Source of the DNA: an uncultured Caulobacteraceae bacterium
GTDB lineage: Bacteria > Pseudomonadota > Alphaproteobacteria > Caulobacterales > Caulobacteraceae
NCBI GenBank assembly: GCA_937890965.1
Contig: CALAEG010000374.1
Span: 1 to 35,408, forward strand
DNA: 35,408 bases
Reading direction: 5' to 3'
The notes beneath the pieces are model-generated. The model worked only from the letters and a program-made list of their open reading frames with translations. It was not told where the DNA came from and made no database searches. Shown here in pieces: positions 28,100-35,408 of this stretch (positions within the stretch are counted from its first letter, which is position 1; every line of letters begins with the position of its first letter). The translations under genes were made by a program, and so were the position numbers.

Positions 28100-28254
28100 G
28101 CGCTGAGAGACGAGGGACGCGCCCATGCCCGCCCGGGCTGGGGCCGCCATTCGGCCAGACCGGCGAACGGCGAACAGCGAGGCTTGTCAAGCCGCGACAA
28201 CCCTGACGGCGCAAAACCATTGCGCCAAAGACACAGTCCACAGAAAAGCTCACA

Positions 28255-28271
28255 TTATCGGCGTTCAGTTA
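28255..28271 (+). promoter_or_regulatory. TTATCGGCGTTCANTTA motif upstream of TonB receptor 2
   Basis: TTATCGGCGTTCAGTTA, 180 bp before ATG. Confidence 0.45.
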
Positions 28272-28434
28272 CAGATGCCCGGTTTACGTTGCGACCCTGT
28301 AATGAAACCGTCACCCCAACGTTGGTGGAGTTCCACTAACTCGCGTTTCACGGCGTTGTTCGGGCGTCGTGGGGGCAGCAAGCCGCCGGCCGATCCCATA
28401 CGGGAAGGTCTGCCGCCAGGGGAGGAAATACCGT

Positions 28435-31182
28435 ATGTCTGACACTTCGCATTTGCGGAGCGTGCTCATTATGGGCGCTTCCGTCGTCGCGCTAGCCGCT
28501 ACCGCCGCGCCAGCTCTGGCGCAGACGGCGGCCCCCGCCGCGCCGGCCGCCAGTTCGGAAGGGTCGGGTGGGGCTGACGTTATCGTCACCGCCGAACACC
28601 GCCAGACCCGCCTGCAAAAGGTCCCGGTTGCCGTCTCGGTGTTCACCAGCGCGTCCCGCGACCGGATCGGCATCTCGACCGTGCAGGACGTCACCAACTT
28701 CGCGCCAGGCTTCGTCTATGATCCGGGCAACGTGCACGCCTATATCCGCGGCGTCGGACGCCAGTCGATCAGCGTCACCGACGATTCGCGCGTGACCGCC
28801 TACGAAGACGAATTCTTCGTCTATTCGCCCTATCAGCTCGACAAATCGTCGCTGTTCCTGTCGCAGGAGCAGATCGAGCGCGGTCCCCAGAATGTTGGCG
28901 GACGTAACGCCGCCGGCGGCTCCATCGACATGATCTCGGTGCGTCCGACCGACACGCCCTACGCCGAGGTGCGCGGCACGGTCGGCAATTACGGGGTCCT
29001 GAACGTCGAAGCGGCGGCCTCCGGACCGGTTCTGCCGGGCCTGGACGTGCGCGTCTCCGGCTATGACCACAATCAGAGCATTGGCTATTACAAGAACCTG
29101 GCCGGCCCGACAGAGGGCAACGAGCTCCATGAGTATTACATCGAGGGCCAGGCCGATCTGAAGATCGGCGCCAACGCCGATCTATTCGTGCGTGGCTTCT
29201 ACTCGGGCTGGAACGACCGCGGCGACGCCGGCGCCCGCGGAGGCTATGTGAACGGGCACTACGACGAGACCAACCTGACGGACGCCAACGGCTTCCCCGG
29301 CGCCGGGCTGTTCGTGAACCCGAACTACGGCTATTCGAATCCGGCGCTTGGGCTGCCAGCGGCGGCCGGCCGCAATCCCGGCGATATCGCGCCGATCAAC
29401 ACCACCTTCGCGGTTCCCGGCATCTTCGATAATCCGGCGATCGCCAACGGCAATCCCAGTCCGAAGTTCGTCGCCATTCTGCCGCGAACCGTGCATCTGG
29501 GCGGGTACAACGGCATCCAGGCCAACTTCATCTACCACTTCCCGACCTTCGACTTTAAGAACATCGTCGGCGAACAGGGTTACAACTACTCGCTGAACTT
29601 CTCGGAGCCGGACACCGACGTCACCTCGTTCACCCTTCCCGGAACCGGGCCAACGAACCGGCTTGTCATCAATCCATTGGTCGACCTGATGTATCAGGAA
29701 TACGACCACTGGGGTTCGGACGAGTTCTCGTTCCAGTCGACCACCGCCAGCCCGTTCCAATGGACGGCGGGCGCCTTCTTCTATCACCAGCAATACGGCA
29801 ACCCGATTTCGGCCGCGGCGCCCTTCCAGCCTCAGTTCGGCCATCCGATCCTGAGCCTCGCGACCTTTGCGCCCGCCGCCGCCAACCCGCACAACTATCT
29901 GTTCTATCAGGGCTACAAGATCAGCGATGACAGCGAGGCGGGCTACGCGCAGGTCTCCTACAAGATCAATGACCAGCTCAAGGTCAGCGGCAACATCCGC
30001 TACACGAACGACCACAAGTACGGCAATGAATCAGCCCGCTACGTCGCCTTCAGCAGCGGCCTCATCGATGGATTCTCACCGTTCTTCGGCGCCGCGACGC
30101 CGTCCCTGGACGTGACGACTTCTCTGACCTGCCCGACCGGCAATCCGGCGTCCTGCTTCGCCGGGCCTCTCGCCAAGGGCGTCACCAGCATCGGCGTCAC
30201 GCACGCCAACGGGATCGTCTACCGCAACCTGGGTGACAGTTCGAACGCCGTGACCGGCGGCGCGGGGATCGAGTGGACCCCGACCAACGACATCTTCGTC
30301 TATGCCCGCTACGGCCGTGGGTACGAGGATCTGACGTTCAACGCCGGCTACGTCAGCGCAAGTCCCGAAGTGGGGCCCGAGTTCCTCAACTCCTACGAAA
30401 TCGGCTACAAGCAGAGCTTCGGTCGTACGATCTCGATCGACACGGCGCTCTTCTACTATGACTACCAGAACTTCCAGCTGCCGATCTCCGTCGCCAACGG
30501 CGGCGTTACCCAGTCGACCTTCGTCAACGTGCCGAAAGCGCAATCGACCGGGTTTGAGTTCGAGGGCACCTGGACCCCGGTCCAAGACCTGCTCTTCAGC
30601 CTGAGCTATTCCTTGGACTACACGCAGGTGCTGACCAATTGCACCGGAACCTTTGTTGGTGCCAATTTCATTCCAAGCAAGGGCGCGTTCTGCGAGGTCG
30701 ATACCAACGATCCGAATGCGGTGCAGCCGGGCGCCAGGCCGTTCCCTGGGCAGAGCCCGTTGGGCACGCGCGACCAGAGCGTCAAGGGCGACGCCTTGCC
30801 CAATGCGCCGCGTAACAAGGTGGCCGTCAGCGGCGCCTACACCTGGCACTTCGATCCCGGCAATCTGACCCTCGCGGGATCCTACTCTTGGCGCGATGTG
30901 CAATACGGGACGGTGTTCCGGCGCAACTACGACGCCGCCCCAGCCTGGGATGACTTCGACATCCGCGGGACCTGGTCGGGCGATCACGACAAGTATGAAG
31001 TCATCGCCTATGTCAGGAACGTTTTCAACACCGCCCAATACACCAACGGCAGCGGCGGCGCGGGCCTGTTGGGCACCAACAGCACGCACACGACAGTCGC
31101 GGCCGGACTCAACGAGGTCAACGTCTACGAACTCGTCGCGCCGCGCACCTTCGGTGTCGAAGTGCGCTACAAGTTCTTCTAG
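28435..31182 (+). CDS. TonB-dependent outer-membrane receptor (copy 2, tandem paralogue)
   Basis: Extensive colinear similarity to the 25260-28037 protein, same signal peptide, plug and C-terminal APRTFGVEVRYKFF. Confidence 0.95.
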   Translation: MSDTSHLRSVLIMGASVVALAATAAPALAQTAAPAAPAASSEGSGGADVIVTAEHRQTRLQKVPVAVSVFTSASRDRIGISTVQDVTNFAPGFVYDPGNVHAYIRGVGRQSISVTDDSRVTAYEDEFFVYSPYQLDKSSLFLSQEQIERGPQNVGGRNAAGGSIDMISVRPTDTPYAEVRGTVGNYGVLNVEAAASGPVLPGLDVRVSGYDHNQSIGYYKNLAGPTEGNELHEYYIEGQADLKIGANADLFVRGFYSGWNDRGDAGARGGYVNGHYDETNLTDANGFPGAGLFVNPNYGYSNPALGLPAAAGRNPGDIAPINTTFAVPGIFDNPAIANGNPSPKFVAILPRTVHLGGYNGIQANFIYHFPTFDFKNIVGEQGYNYSLNFSEPDTDVTSFTLPGTGPTNRLVINPLVDLMYQEYDHWGSDEFSFQSTTASPFQWTAGAFFYHQQYGNPISAAAPFQPQFGHPILSLATFAPAAANPHNYLFYQGYKISDDSEAGYAQVSYKINDQLKVSGNIRYTNDHKYGNESARYVAFSSGLIDGFSPFFGAATPSLDVTTSLTCPTGNPASCFAGPLAKGVTSIGVTHANGIVYRNLGDSSNAVTGGAGIEWTPTNDIFVYARYGRGYEDLTFNAGYVSASPEVGPEFLNSYEIGYKQSFGRTISIDTALFYYDYQNFQLPISVANGGVTQSTFVNVPKAQSTGFEFEGTWTPVQDLLFSLSYSLDYTQVLTNCTGTFVGANFIPSKGAFCEVDTNDPNAVQPGARPFPGQSPLGTRDQSVKGDALPNAPRNKVAVSGAYTWHFDPGNLTLAGSYSWRDVQYGTVFRRNYDAAPAWDDFDIRGTWSGDHDKYEVIAYVRNVFNTAQYTNGSGGAGLLGTNSTHTTVAAGLNEVNVYELVAPRTFGVEVRYKFF

Positions 31183-31206
31183 CCTTCGGGCCGGAAGCCA
31201 AATCTC

Positions 31207-31240
31207 AAGGGCGCGCCTTAACCGGCGCGCCCTTTTTCTT
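31207..31240 (+). terminator. intrinsic terminator downstream of TonB receptor 2
   Basis: AAGGGCGCGCC-ttaacc-GGCGCGCCCTTTTTCTT, near-identical to the 28066 terminator. Confidence 0.9.
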
Positions 31241-31244
31241 TGCG

Positions 31245-32642
31245 CTAGTCGAACAGGGTCGCGTAGCGCCCCCTCAGGGCCGCCTTCTCCACCTTGCCCA
31301 TGGCGTTGCGGGGCAGGTCGTCGACAAACATCACCCGCTTGGGCGTCTTGAATGCGGCCAGCCGCTCGCGGCAGGCGCCGATGATGTCCGTCTCGTCGCC
31401 CGCGCCGGCGATCACCGCGACCACCGCCTCGCCGAAATCCGCATGCGGAACGCCGATGACGGCGCTTTCGGTCACGCCGGCAAGCTCGTCGAGCACCAGC
31501 TCGATCTCCTTGGGATAGACGTTCAGCCCGCCGGAAATGATCAGGTCGTTGGCGCGGCCGGACAGCCACAGCCGCCCCTCCGCATCCAGCCGGCCGACAT
31601 CGCCGGTGATGAAAAAGCCGTCGGCGGTAAAGGCCTGGGCGGTCTTTTCCGCGTTGCGCCAATAGCCGGATGTGACGCTGGGGCCGGTGATCTCGACCAC
31701 GCCGGTCCGGGCGCCGCCAGCGATGCGCAAGGCCACGCCAGGCAGGGGAAAACCGACGCTGCCGGCCAGACGCTCGCCCTGAAGCGGGTTGGTGGTGATC
31801 ATCTGAGCCTCGCTCATGCCGTAGCGCTCGAGGATGCGTTGGCCGGTGCGCGCCTCGAAAGGGTCGAATGGGCTCTCAAGAAGCGGCGCGGAACCGGAGA
31901 TGAACAGGCGCATATGCGCGGCCGCCTCGGCCGTAAAGCGTGGGTCGGCGAGCAGGCGGCCGTAAAAGGTCGGCACCCCCATCATTACCGTGGCCCTGGG
32001 CAGGGCGGTCAGGACCGCGTCCTCCTCGAAGCGGGGCAGCCACAACATCGGCGCGCCGCTGAGCAACGCGCAATGGATGGCGACGAACAGTCCGTGCACG
32101 TGGAATATCGGCAGAGCATGCAGAAGCACGTCGCCGCCGGAAAAGCCCCAGGCGGTCTGCAGGGCCAGCGCGTTGGACGCCAGGTTGTGATGGCTGAGCA
32201 TGGCGCCCTTGGCGCGCCCGGTCGTGCCGCTGGTATAGACCAGGGCGGCAAGGGCGCCTGGCTGGCTGTCGTGAATGATGGTTCGTGGGCTGAACGCCTC
32301 GGCTTCGCGCGCCAGTTCGCCCGCCTCGGTGACGAAGAGCGCCGGTTCGGCGTCCTGGCGAAAATAGGCGATCTCCGACGCCGTATAGGCGGGGTTGAGC
32401 GGCAGGAAGACCGCCCCGATCTGTAAGCTCGCCAGATAGAGCATCAGGCCTTGCGGGCTTTTGGCCGTCTGGGCGGCCACCCGGTCGCCGACGCCGACCC
32501 CCTTGGCCAGGAGCAGCGCCGCCAGCCGCCCAACTCCGTCCTCAAGCGCGCCATAGCTGAGATCGTCGCCATCCGGCAGCAACAGGCAAGGCGCCGACCG
32601 GTCGGCTGGAAAGCGAGACTGGAGAAGAGCGTAGAGGTTCAT
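31245..32642 (-). CDS. AMP-forming acyl-CoA synthetase, malonyl-CoA synthetase (MatB)-like
   Basis: AALVYTSGTTGRAKGAMLSHHNLASNA, ERYGMSEAQMITTNPLQGERLAGSVGFPLPGV, GDVGRLDAEGRLWLSGRANDLIISGGLNVYPKEIE, LPRNAMGKVEK. ATG at 32640-32642 chosen over the upstream ORF start. Confidence 0.9.
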   Translation of the reverse strand: MNLYALLQSRFPADRSAPCLLLPDGDDLSYGALEDGVGRLAALLLAKGVGVGDRVAAQTAKSPQGLMLYLASLQIGAVFLPLNPAYTASEIAYFRQDAEPALFVTEAGELAREAEAFSPRTIIHDSQPGALAALVYTSGTTGRAKGAMLSHHNLASNALALQTAWGFSGGDVLLHALPIFHVHGLFVAIHCALLSGAPMLWLPRFEEDAVLTALPRATVMMGVPTFYGRLLADPRFTAEAAAHMRLFISGSAPLLESPFDPFEARTGQRILERYGMSEAQMITTNPLQGERLAGSVGFPLPGVALRIAGGARTGVVEITGPSVTSGYWRNAEKTAQAFTADGFFITGDVGRLDAEGRLWLSGRANDLIISGGLNVYPKEIELVLDELAGVTESAVIGVPHADFGEAVVAVIAGAGDETDIIGACRERLAAFKTPKRVMFVDDLPRNAMGKVEKAALRGRYATLFD

Positions 32643-32643
32643 A

Positions 32644-33033
32644 CTAAGACCCTCGCCCCGCATCTTGCGGGGAGAGGGAAGGGTGAGGGGCTTCGCCGCC
32701 GCAGGCGGTGAAGATGGCGTCACAGACGCCATCCAAGCTCTCCGTCACCTCGCGATTGGGAAATCGAAGCACCGTCAGACCAAGCCTCTCAAGGTAATGC
32801 GTGCGTGTATCGTCGTAGGCTACCGAGCCGAGATGCACACCGCCATCCAGTTCGACCACCAATCCGGCATCCGCGCAGAGGAAGTCGACGATATATGAGC
32901 CGCGCGGAACCTGCCGTTTCCACTTCCAACCGCCAAGCTTGCGGTTTCTCAGCCGCGCCCAGAGTTGCGCTTCGACGCGGGTCTGATCGACTCGCAGGGC
33001 CCGCGCCCGGTCTGTCAACTCACTGCGCGGCAT
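32644..33033 (-). CDS. DUF559-family protein (Vsr/PD-(D/E)xK-like endonuclease fold)
   Basis: RVEAQLWARLRNRKLGGWKWKRQVPRGSYIVDFLCADAGLVVELDGGVHLGSVAYDDTRTHYLERLGLTVLRFPNREV; catalytic-type D and E-x-D present. ATG at 33031-33033. The C-terminal PHPSLSPQDAGRGS is encoded by the repeat. Confidence 0.88.
   Translation of the reverse strand: MPRSELTDRARALRVDQTRVEAQLWARLRNRKLGGWKWKRQVPRGSYIVDFLCADAGLVVELDGGVHLGSVAYDDTRTHYLERLGLTVLRFPNREVTESLDGVCDAIFTACGGEAPHPSLSPQDAGRGS
32650..32690 (+). repeat. REP-like palindromic repeat (left flank of the DUF559 gene)
   Basis: CCCTCGCCCCGCATCTTGCGGGGAGAGGGAAGGGTGAGGGG. Confidence 0.85.
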
Positions 33034-33040
33034 CGACGTC

Positions 33041-33083
33041 CCCCTCACCCTCCCCTCTCCCCCGCGAACAGCGGGGGAGAGGG
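33041..33083 (-). repeat. REP-like palindromic repeat (right flank, inverted orientation)
   Basis: Reverse complement CCCTCTCCCCCGCTGTTCGCGGGGGAGAGGGGAGGGTGAGGGG aligns to the 32650 copy. Confidence 0.88.
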
Positions 33084-33087
33084 TTCC

Positions 33088-33684
33088 CTATCCGCGGACG
33101 ATCAGCCAGACGATGGCGGCCGACACCAAGACCGCCACCGCCAGCCGCCACATCGGCGCCGGCCGCATCGGCGCGGCGTCGCCGGCGTGGCGTTTGGCGC
33201 CGGTGAGCATGGGGCCGATCAGGTTGTCGCGCTTGACGACGGCATGGAAGGCGATGGCGGCCAGGTGCAGGCCGATCAGGGCGAGCAGGCCATTGAACAC
33301 CCATTGGTGCCATTGGGCGACCGTGCGGCCCTGGTCGTAGCTGATCAACCTGGCCAGCGGCCCCGGCTGGTCGCCGTCGATGTCCACGGTAAAGAGGCCG
33401 AGCGTCAGTTCCGCCGCCAGCAGCGCCAGCATGGCCGCGACGCTCCATCCGCCGAGCGGATTATGGCCGATGACGGAGCGGTCTATCCGTCCACGGATCA
33501 GATCGGTCGCATAGGCGCCGATCGCCCTTGGGCCGTGCAGAAAGTCGGAGAATCTCGCGGTCGAGCCGCCGACAACGCCCCAGATCAGGCGGAAGATGAC
33601 CATGCCCAGGAGGATGAAACCGGCGTCGCGATGCAGGTCCAACTGCTCGGTCTCGCCCGTCCACCACAGCGCGGCGAACAGCAC
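33088..33684 (-). CDS. cytochrome b561-type di-heme membrane protein (cytochrome b/b6 domain); N-terminus extends upstream of listed ORF
   Basis: LDLHRDAGFILLGMVIFRLIWGVVG, HNPLGGWSVAAMLALLAAELTLG, QWHQWVFNGLLALIGLHLAAIAFH; in-frame upstream sequence encodes VRIWDGPTRLSHWLIV, typical of the family N-terminus. Confidence 0.85.
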   Translation of the reverse strand: MLFAALWWTGETEQLDLHRDAGFILLGMVIFRLIWGVVGGSTARFSDFLHGPRAIGAYATDLIRGRIDRSVIGHNPLGGWSVAAMLALLAAELTLGLFTVDIDGDQPGPLARLISYDQGRTVAQWHQWVFNGLLALIGLHLAAIAFHAVVKRDNLIGPMLTGAKRHAGDAAPMRPAPMWRLAVAVLVSAAIVWLIVRG

Positions 33685-33767
33685 GACGATCAGCCAATGG
33701 CTGAGACGCGTCGGTCCGTCCCAGATCCTGACCCGCGCCTTGTCTGCCTCCGGGGCCGAAATGCGGC

Positions 33768-34235
33768 CTACCCCGGTGCCTTGGCGCGGAACTGGGTGTG
33801 GCAGCTGCCGCAGGCCTTGGTCAGAGTCGGGTATTCCGCGCGGATGGCGCCGATATCGCCGCCGGCCGCGGTGGCGGCGAAATGGTGCGCCGCGACCGCG
33901 AAGCTATCGGCGGCGGTCTTGAAGGCGGCCGGCTGGCTCCAGATCTCGGCCTTGGCCTTGGTTTTCACCCCGGCCTCCGGCCCGCTGCCGACCGGGAACC
34001 AGGACGGGATCTGCGGCGCCAGCGTATCGAGCTGATGTGCATAGCCCTGGATGACCGAGGCCTGGGGCGTCGGCTTGTTCAGCTCGTCATAGATGCCCTT
34101 GGAGGCCGCGCCGATCGCCTTGTAGTGGGTCTGGCGGGCCTGGATGACACCGGCCATGTCGGCGGCCAGCGCCGCGCCCGCCGCGCCGAGCGCCAGGGCC
34201 ACGGCGGCTGCGGTCAGTGTCGCCTTCGTTCGCAT
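33768..34235 (-). CDS. cytochrome c' (periplasmic)
   Basis: Signal peptide MRTKATLTAAAVALALGAAGAALA, C-terminal ACGSCHTQFRAK CxxCH heme site. ATG at 34233-34235. Confidence 0.9.
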   Translation of the reverse strand: MRTKATLTAAAVALALGAAGAALAADMAGVIQARQTHYKAIGAASKGIYDELNKPTPQASVIQGYAHQLDTLAPQIPSWFPVGSGPEAGVKTKAKAEIWSQPAAFKTAADSFAVAAHHFAATAAGGDIGAIRAEYPTLTKACGSCHTQFRAKAPG

Positions 34236-34279
34236 CGCCGTCTCCGCAGGTGCCAAGTCTTGTTCTTACCGCCGCGATA

Positions 34280-35408
34280 TCACCACGCGTCGATCCAGCG
34301 AAGCTTCTTTTCGGCCCTCGGCGTCGGCGGCGGCATGGCGCGCAACGCGCCCATGATCCAGGCGCGGGTCTCGGCGGGGTCGATCACGTCGTCTATGCCA
34401 TAGGTGGTGGCGCGGTTCAGCGCCTTGCCGCCGGCATAGGCGCGGGCGACCATCTCGTCGAAACGGGCGCGCCGCTCGGTCGGGTCGGCGATGGCCGCCA
34501 GCTCGTTGCGGTAGCCCAGCTTGACCGAGCCCTCCAGCCCCATGCCGCCGAACTCGCCGGTGGGCCAGGAGACGGCGAACATCGAGGCCTGATAGGACCC
34601 GCCGGTCATGGCGATGGCGCCGAGGCCATAGCTTTTGCGCAGGATGACGCTGAGCAGCGGCACGGTCAGGTTCGCCCCGATGATGAACAGGCGCGAACAG
34701 TGGCGCACCAGGGCGGTCTTCTCGATCTCCGGCCCGACCATCATGCCCGGCGTGTCCGACAGCGACAGAACCGGGATGTCGTAGGCCTCGCAGACCTGCA
34801 GGAAGCGCGCGGCCTTGTCGGAGCCGTCGGAATCAATCGCGCCGCCCAGCACCTTGGGATTGTTGGCCATGACGCCCACGGCACGGCCCTCGATGCGGAT
34901 CAGCGCCGTCACCATGGTCTGGCCGAACTTCGGGCGGATCTCCAGCACCGAGCCCTCGTCGGCGAGAATGCCGATCAGCTCGCGGATATCGTAGACGCGC
35001 AGGCGGTTCTCCGGGATCACGCCCCGCAGGCGGCGCTGGTCGGGCGCGGTCCAGTCGGCCAGCGGCCCTTGGAAATAGGACAGGTATTGCTTGGCGATGC
35101 GCACCGCGTCGGCCTCGTCCTCGGCGACGATGTCGATGACGCCGTTCGGCTCCTGGATCGAGACCGGACCGATCTCCTCGGGGCGGAAAATCCCCAAGCC
35201 CCCGCCCTCGATCATCGCCGGGCCGCCCATGCCGATGGTCGAATCCCTGGTGGCGATGATGACGTCGCAGCAGCCCAGCACCGAGGCGTTGCCGGCGAAG
35301 CAGCGGCCGGAGGTGATGCCGATCAGCGGCGCGACCCCGGACATCCGGCCCCAGAACTCGAAACCGCGGATGAAGCCGCCGCCCTCGGTGTCGCCGGGCC
35401 GGCCGCCG
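34280..35408 (-). CDS. acyl-CoA carboxylase carboxyltransferase subunit (partial, open at right edge)
   Basis: GITSGRCFAGNASVLGCCDVIIATRDSTIGMGGPAMIEGGGLG, PVLSLSDTPGMMVGPEIEKTALVRH, LRKSYGLGAIAMTGGS. Confidence 0.9.
   Translation of the reverse strand, partial: GGRPGDTEGGGFIRGFEFWGRMSGVAPLIGITSGRCFAGNASVLGCCDVIIATRDSTIGMGGPAMIEGGGLGIFRPEEIGPVSIQEPNGVIDIVAEDEADAVRIAKQYLSYFQGPLADWTAPDQRRLRGVIPENRLRVYDIRELIGILADEGSVLEIRPKFGQTMVTALIRIEGRAVGVMANNPKVLGGAIDSDGSDKAARFLQVCEAYDIPVLSLSDTPGMMVGPEIEKTALVRHCSRLFIIGANLTVPLLSVILRKSYGLGAIAMTGGSYQASMFAVSWPTGEFGGMGLEGSVKLGYRNELAAIADPTERRARFDEMVARAYAGGKALNRATTYGIDDVIDPAETRAWIMGALRAMPPPTPRAEKKLRWIDAW

Noticed and set aside
25107-28253. 1048-aa ORF on the minus strand across all of TonB receptor 1
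   Set aside because: Antisense to a clear TonB receptor; Val/Arg/Asp-rich low-complexity translation typical of a stop-free shadow frame in high-GC DNA. A similar shadow appears over receptor 2.
30076-31662. 528-aa minus-strand ORF spanning receptor 2's 3' end and the synthetase's 5' reading region
   Set aside because: Off-frame translation of the synthetase fused to an antisense shadow of the receptor; no family signature.
1-35408. Prophage, integrative element or defence island
   Set aside because: No integrase, phage structural, toxin-antitoxin or restriction genes recognised; mostly ordinary metabolic genes. The DUF559 protein alone is not evidence for a defence system.

Overview
High-GC alphaproteobacterial chromosomal window, Caulobacterales-like (Phenylobacterium/Caulobacter style) judged from protein resemblance only. 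The contents are: (1) a partial P-loop kinase, a Cys-type sulfatase and a SAM methyltransferase; (2) a tight four-gene operon on the minus strand (aldo/keto reductase, RbsD/FucU mutarotase, lactonase-like amidohydrolase, XylX-like FAH-family protein), divergent from a UxaA-family dehydratase and a GH78 alpha-L-rhamnosidase, which looks like a non-phosphorylative deoxysugar/pentose pathway; (3) an amidohydrolase, GMC oxidoreductase, ferritin-like di-iron protein and class III alcohol dehydrogenase; (4) a small operon of XRE, isochorismatase-like and two acyltransferase-like proteins, divergent from a LysR regulator; (5) ppc, a 2OG-Fe(II) oxygenase and an atypical NRAMP transporter; (6) two tandem paralogous TonB-dependent receptors with matching leaders and terminators; (7) a MatB-like acyl-CoA synthetase, a DUF559 nuclease-like gene bracketed by inverted REP-like repeats, cytochrome b561, cytochrome c' and a partial acyl-CoA carboxylase. 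The two leads I rate highest are the [repeat - DUF559 - inverted repeat] cassette, which fills the gap between two neighbouring genes almost exactly and resembles a repeat doublet elsewhere in the window, and a shared triple GATCA motif with exact 10-bp phasing in front of both sugar-gene promoters. No tRNA, rRNA or CRISPR was recognised.
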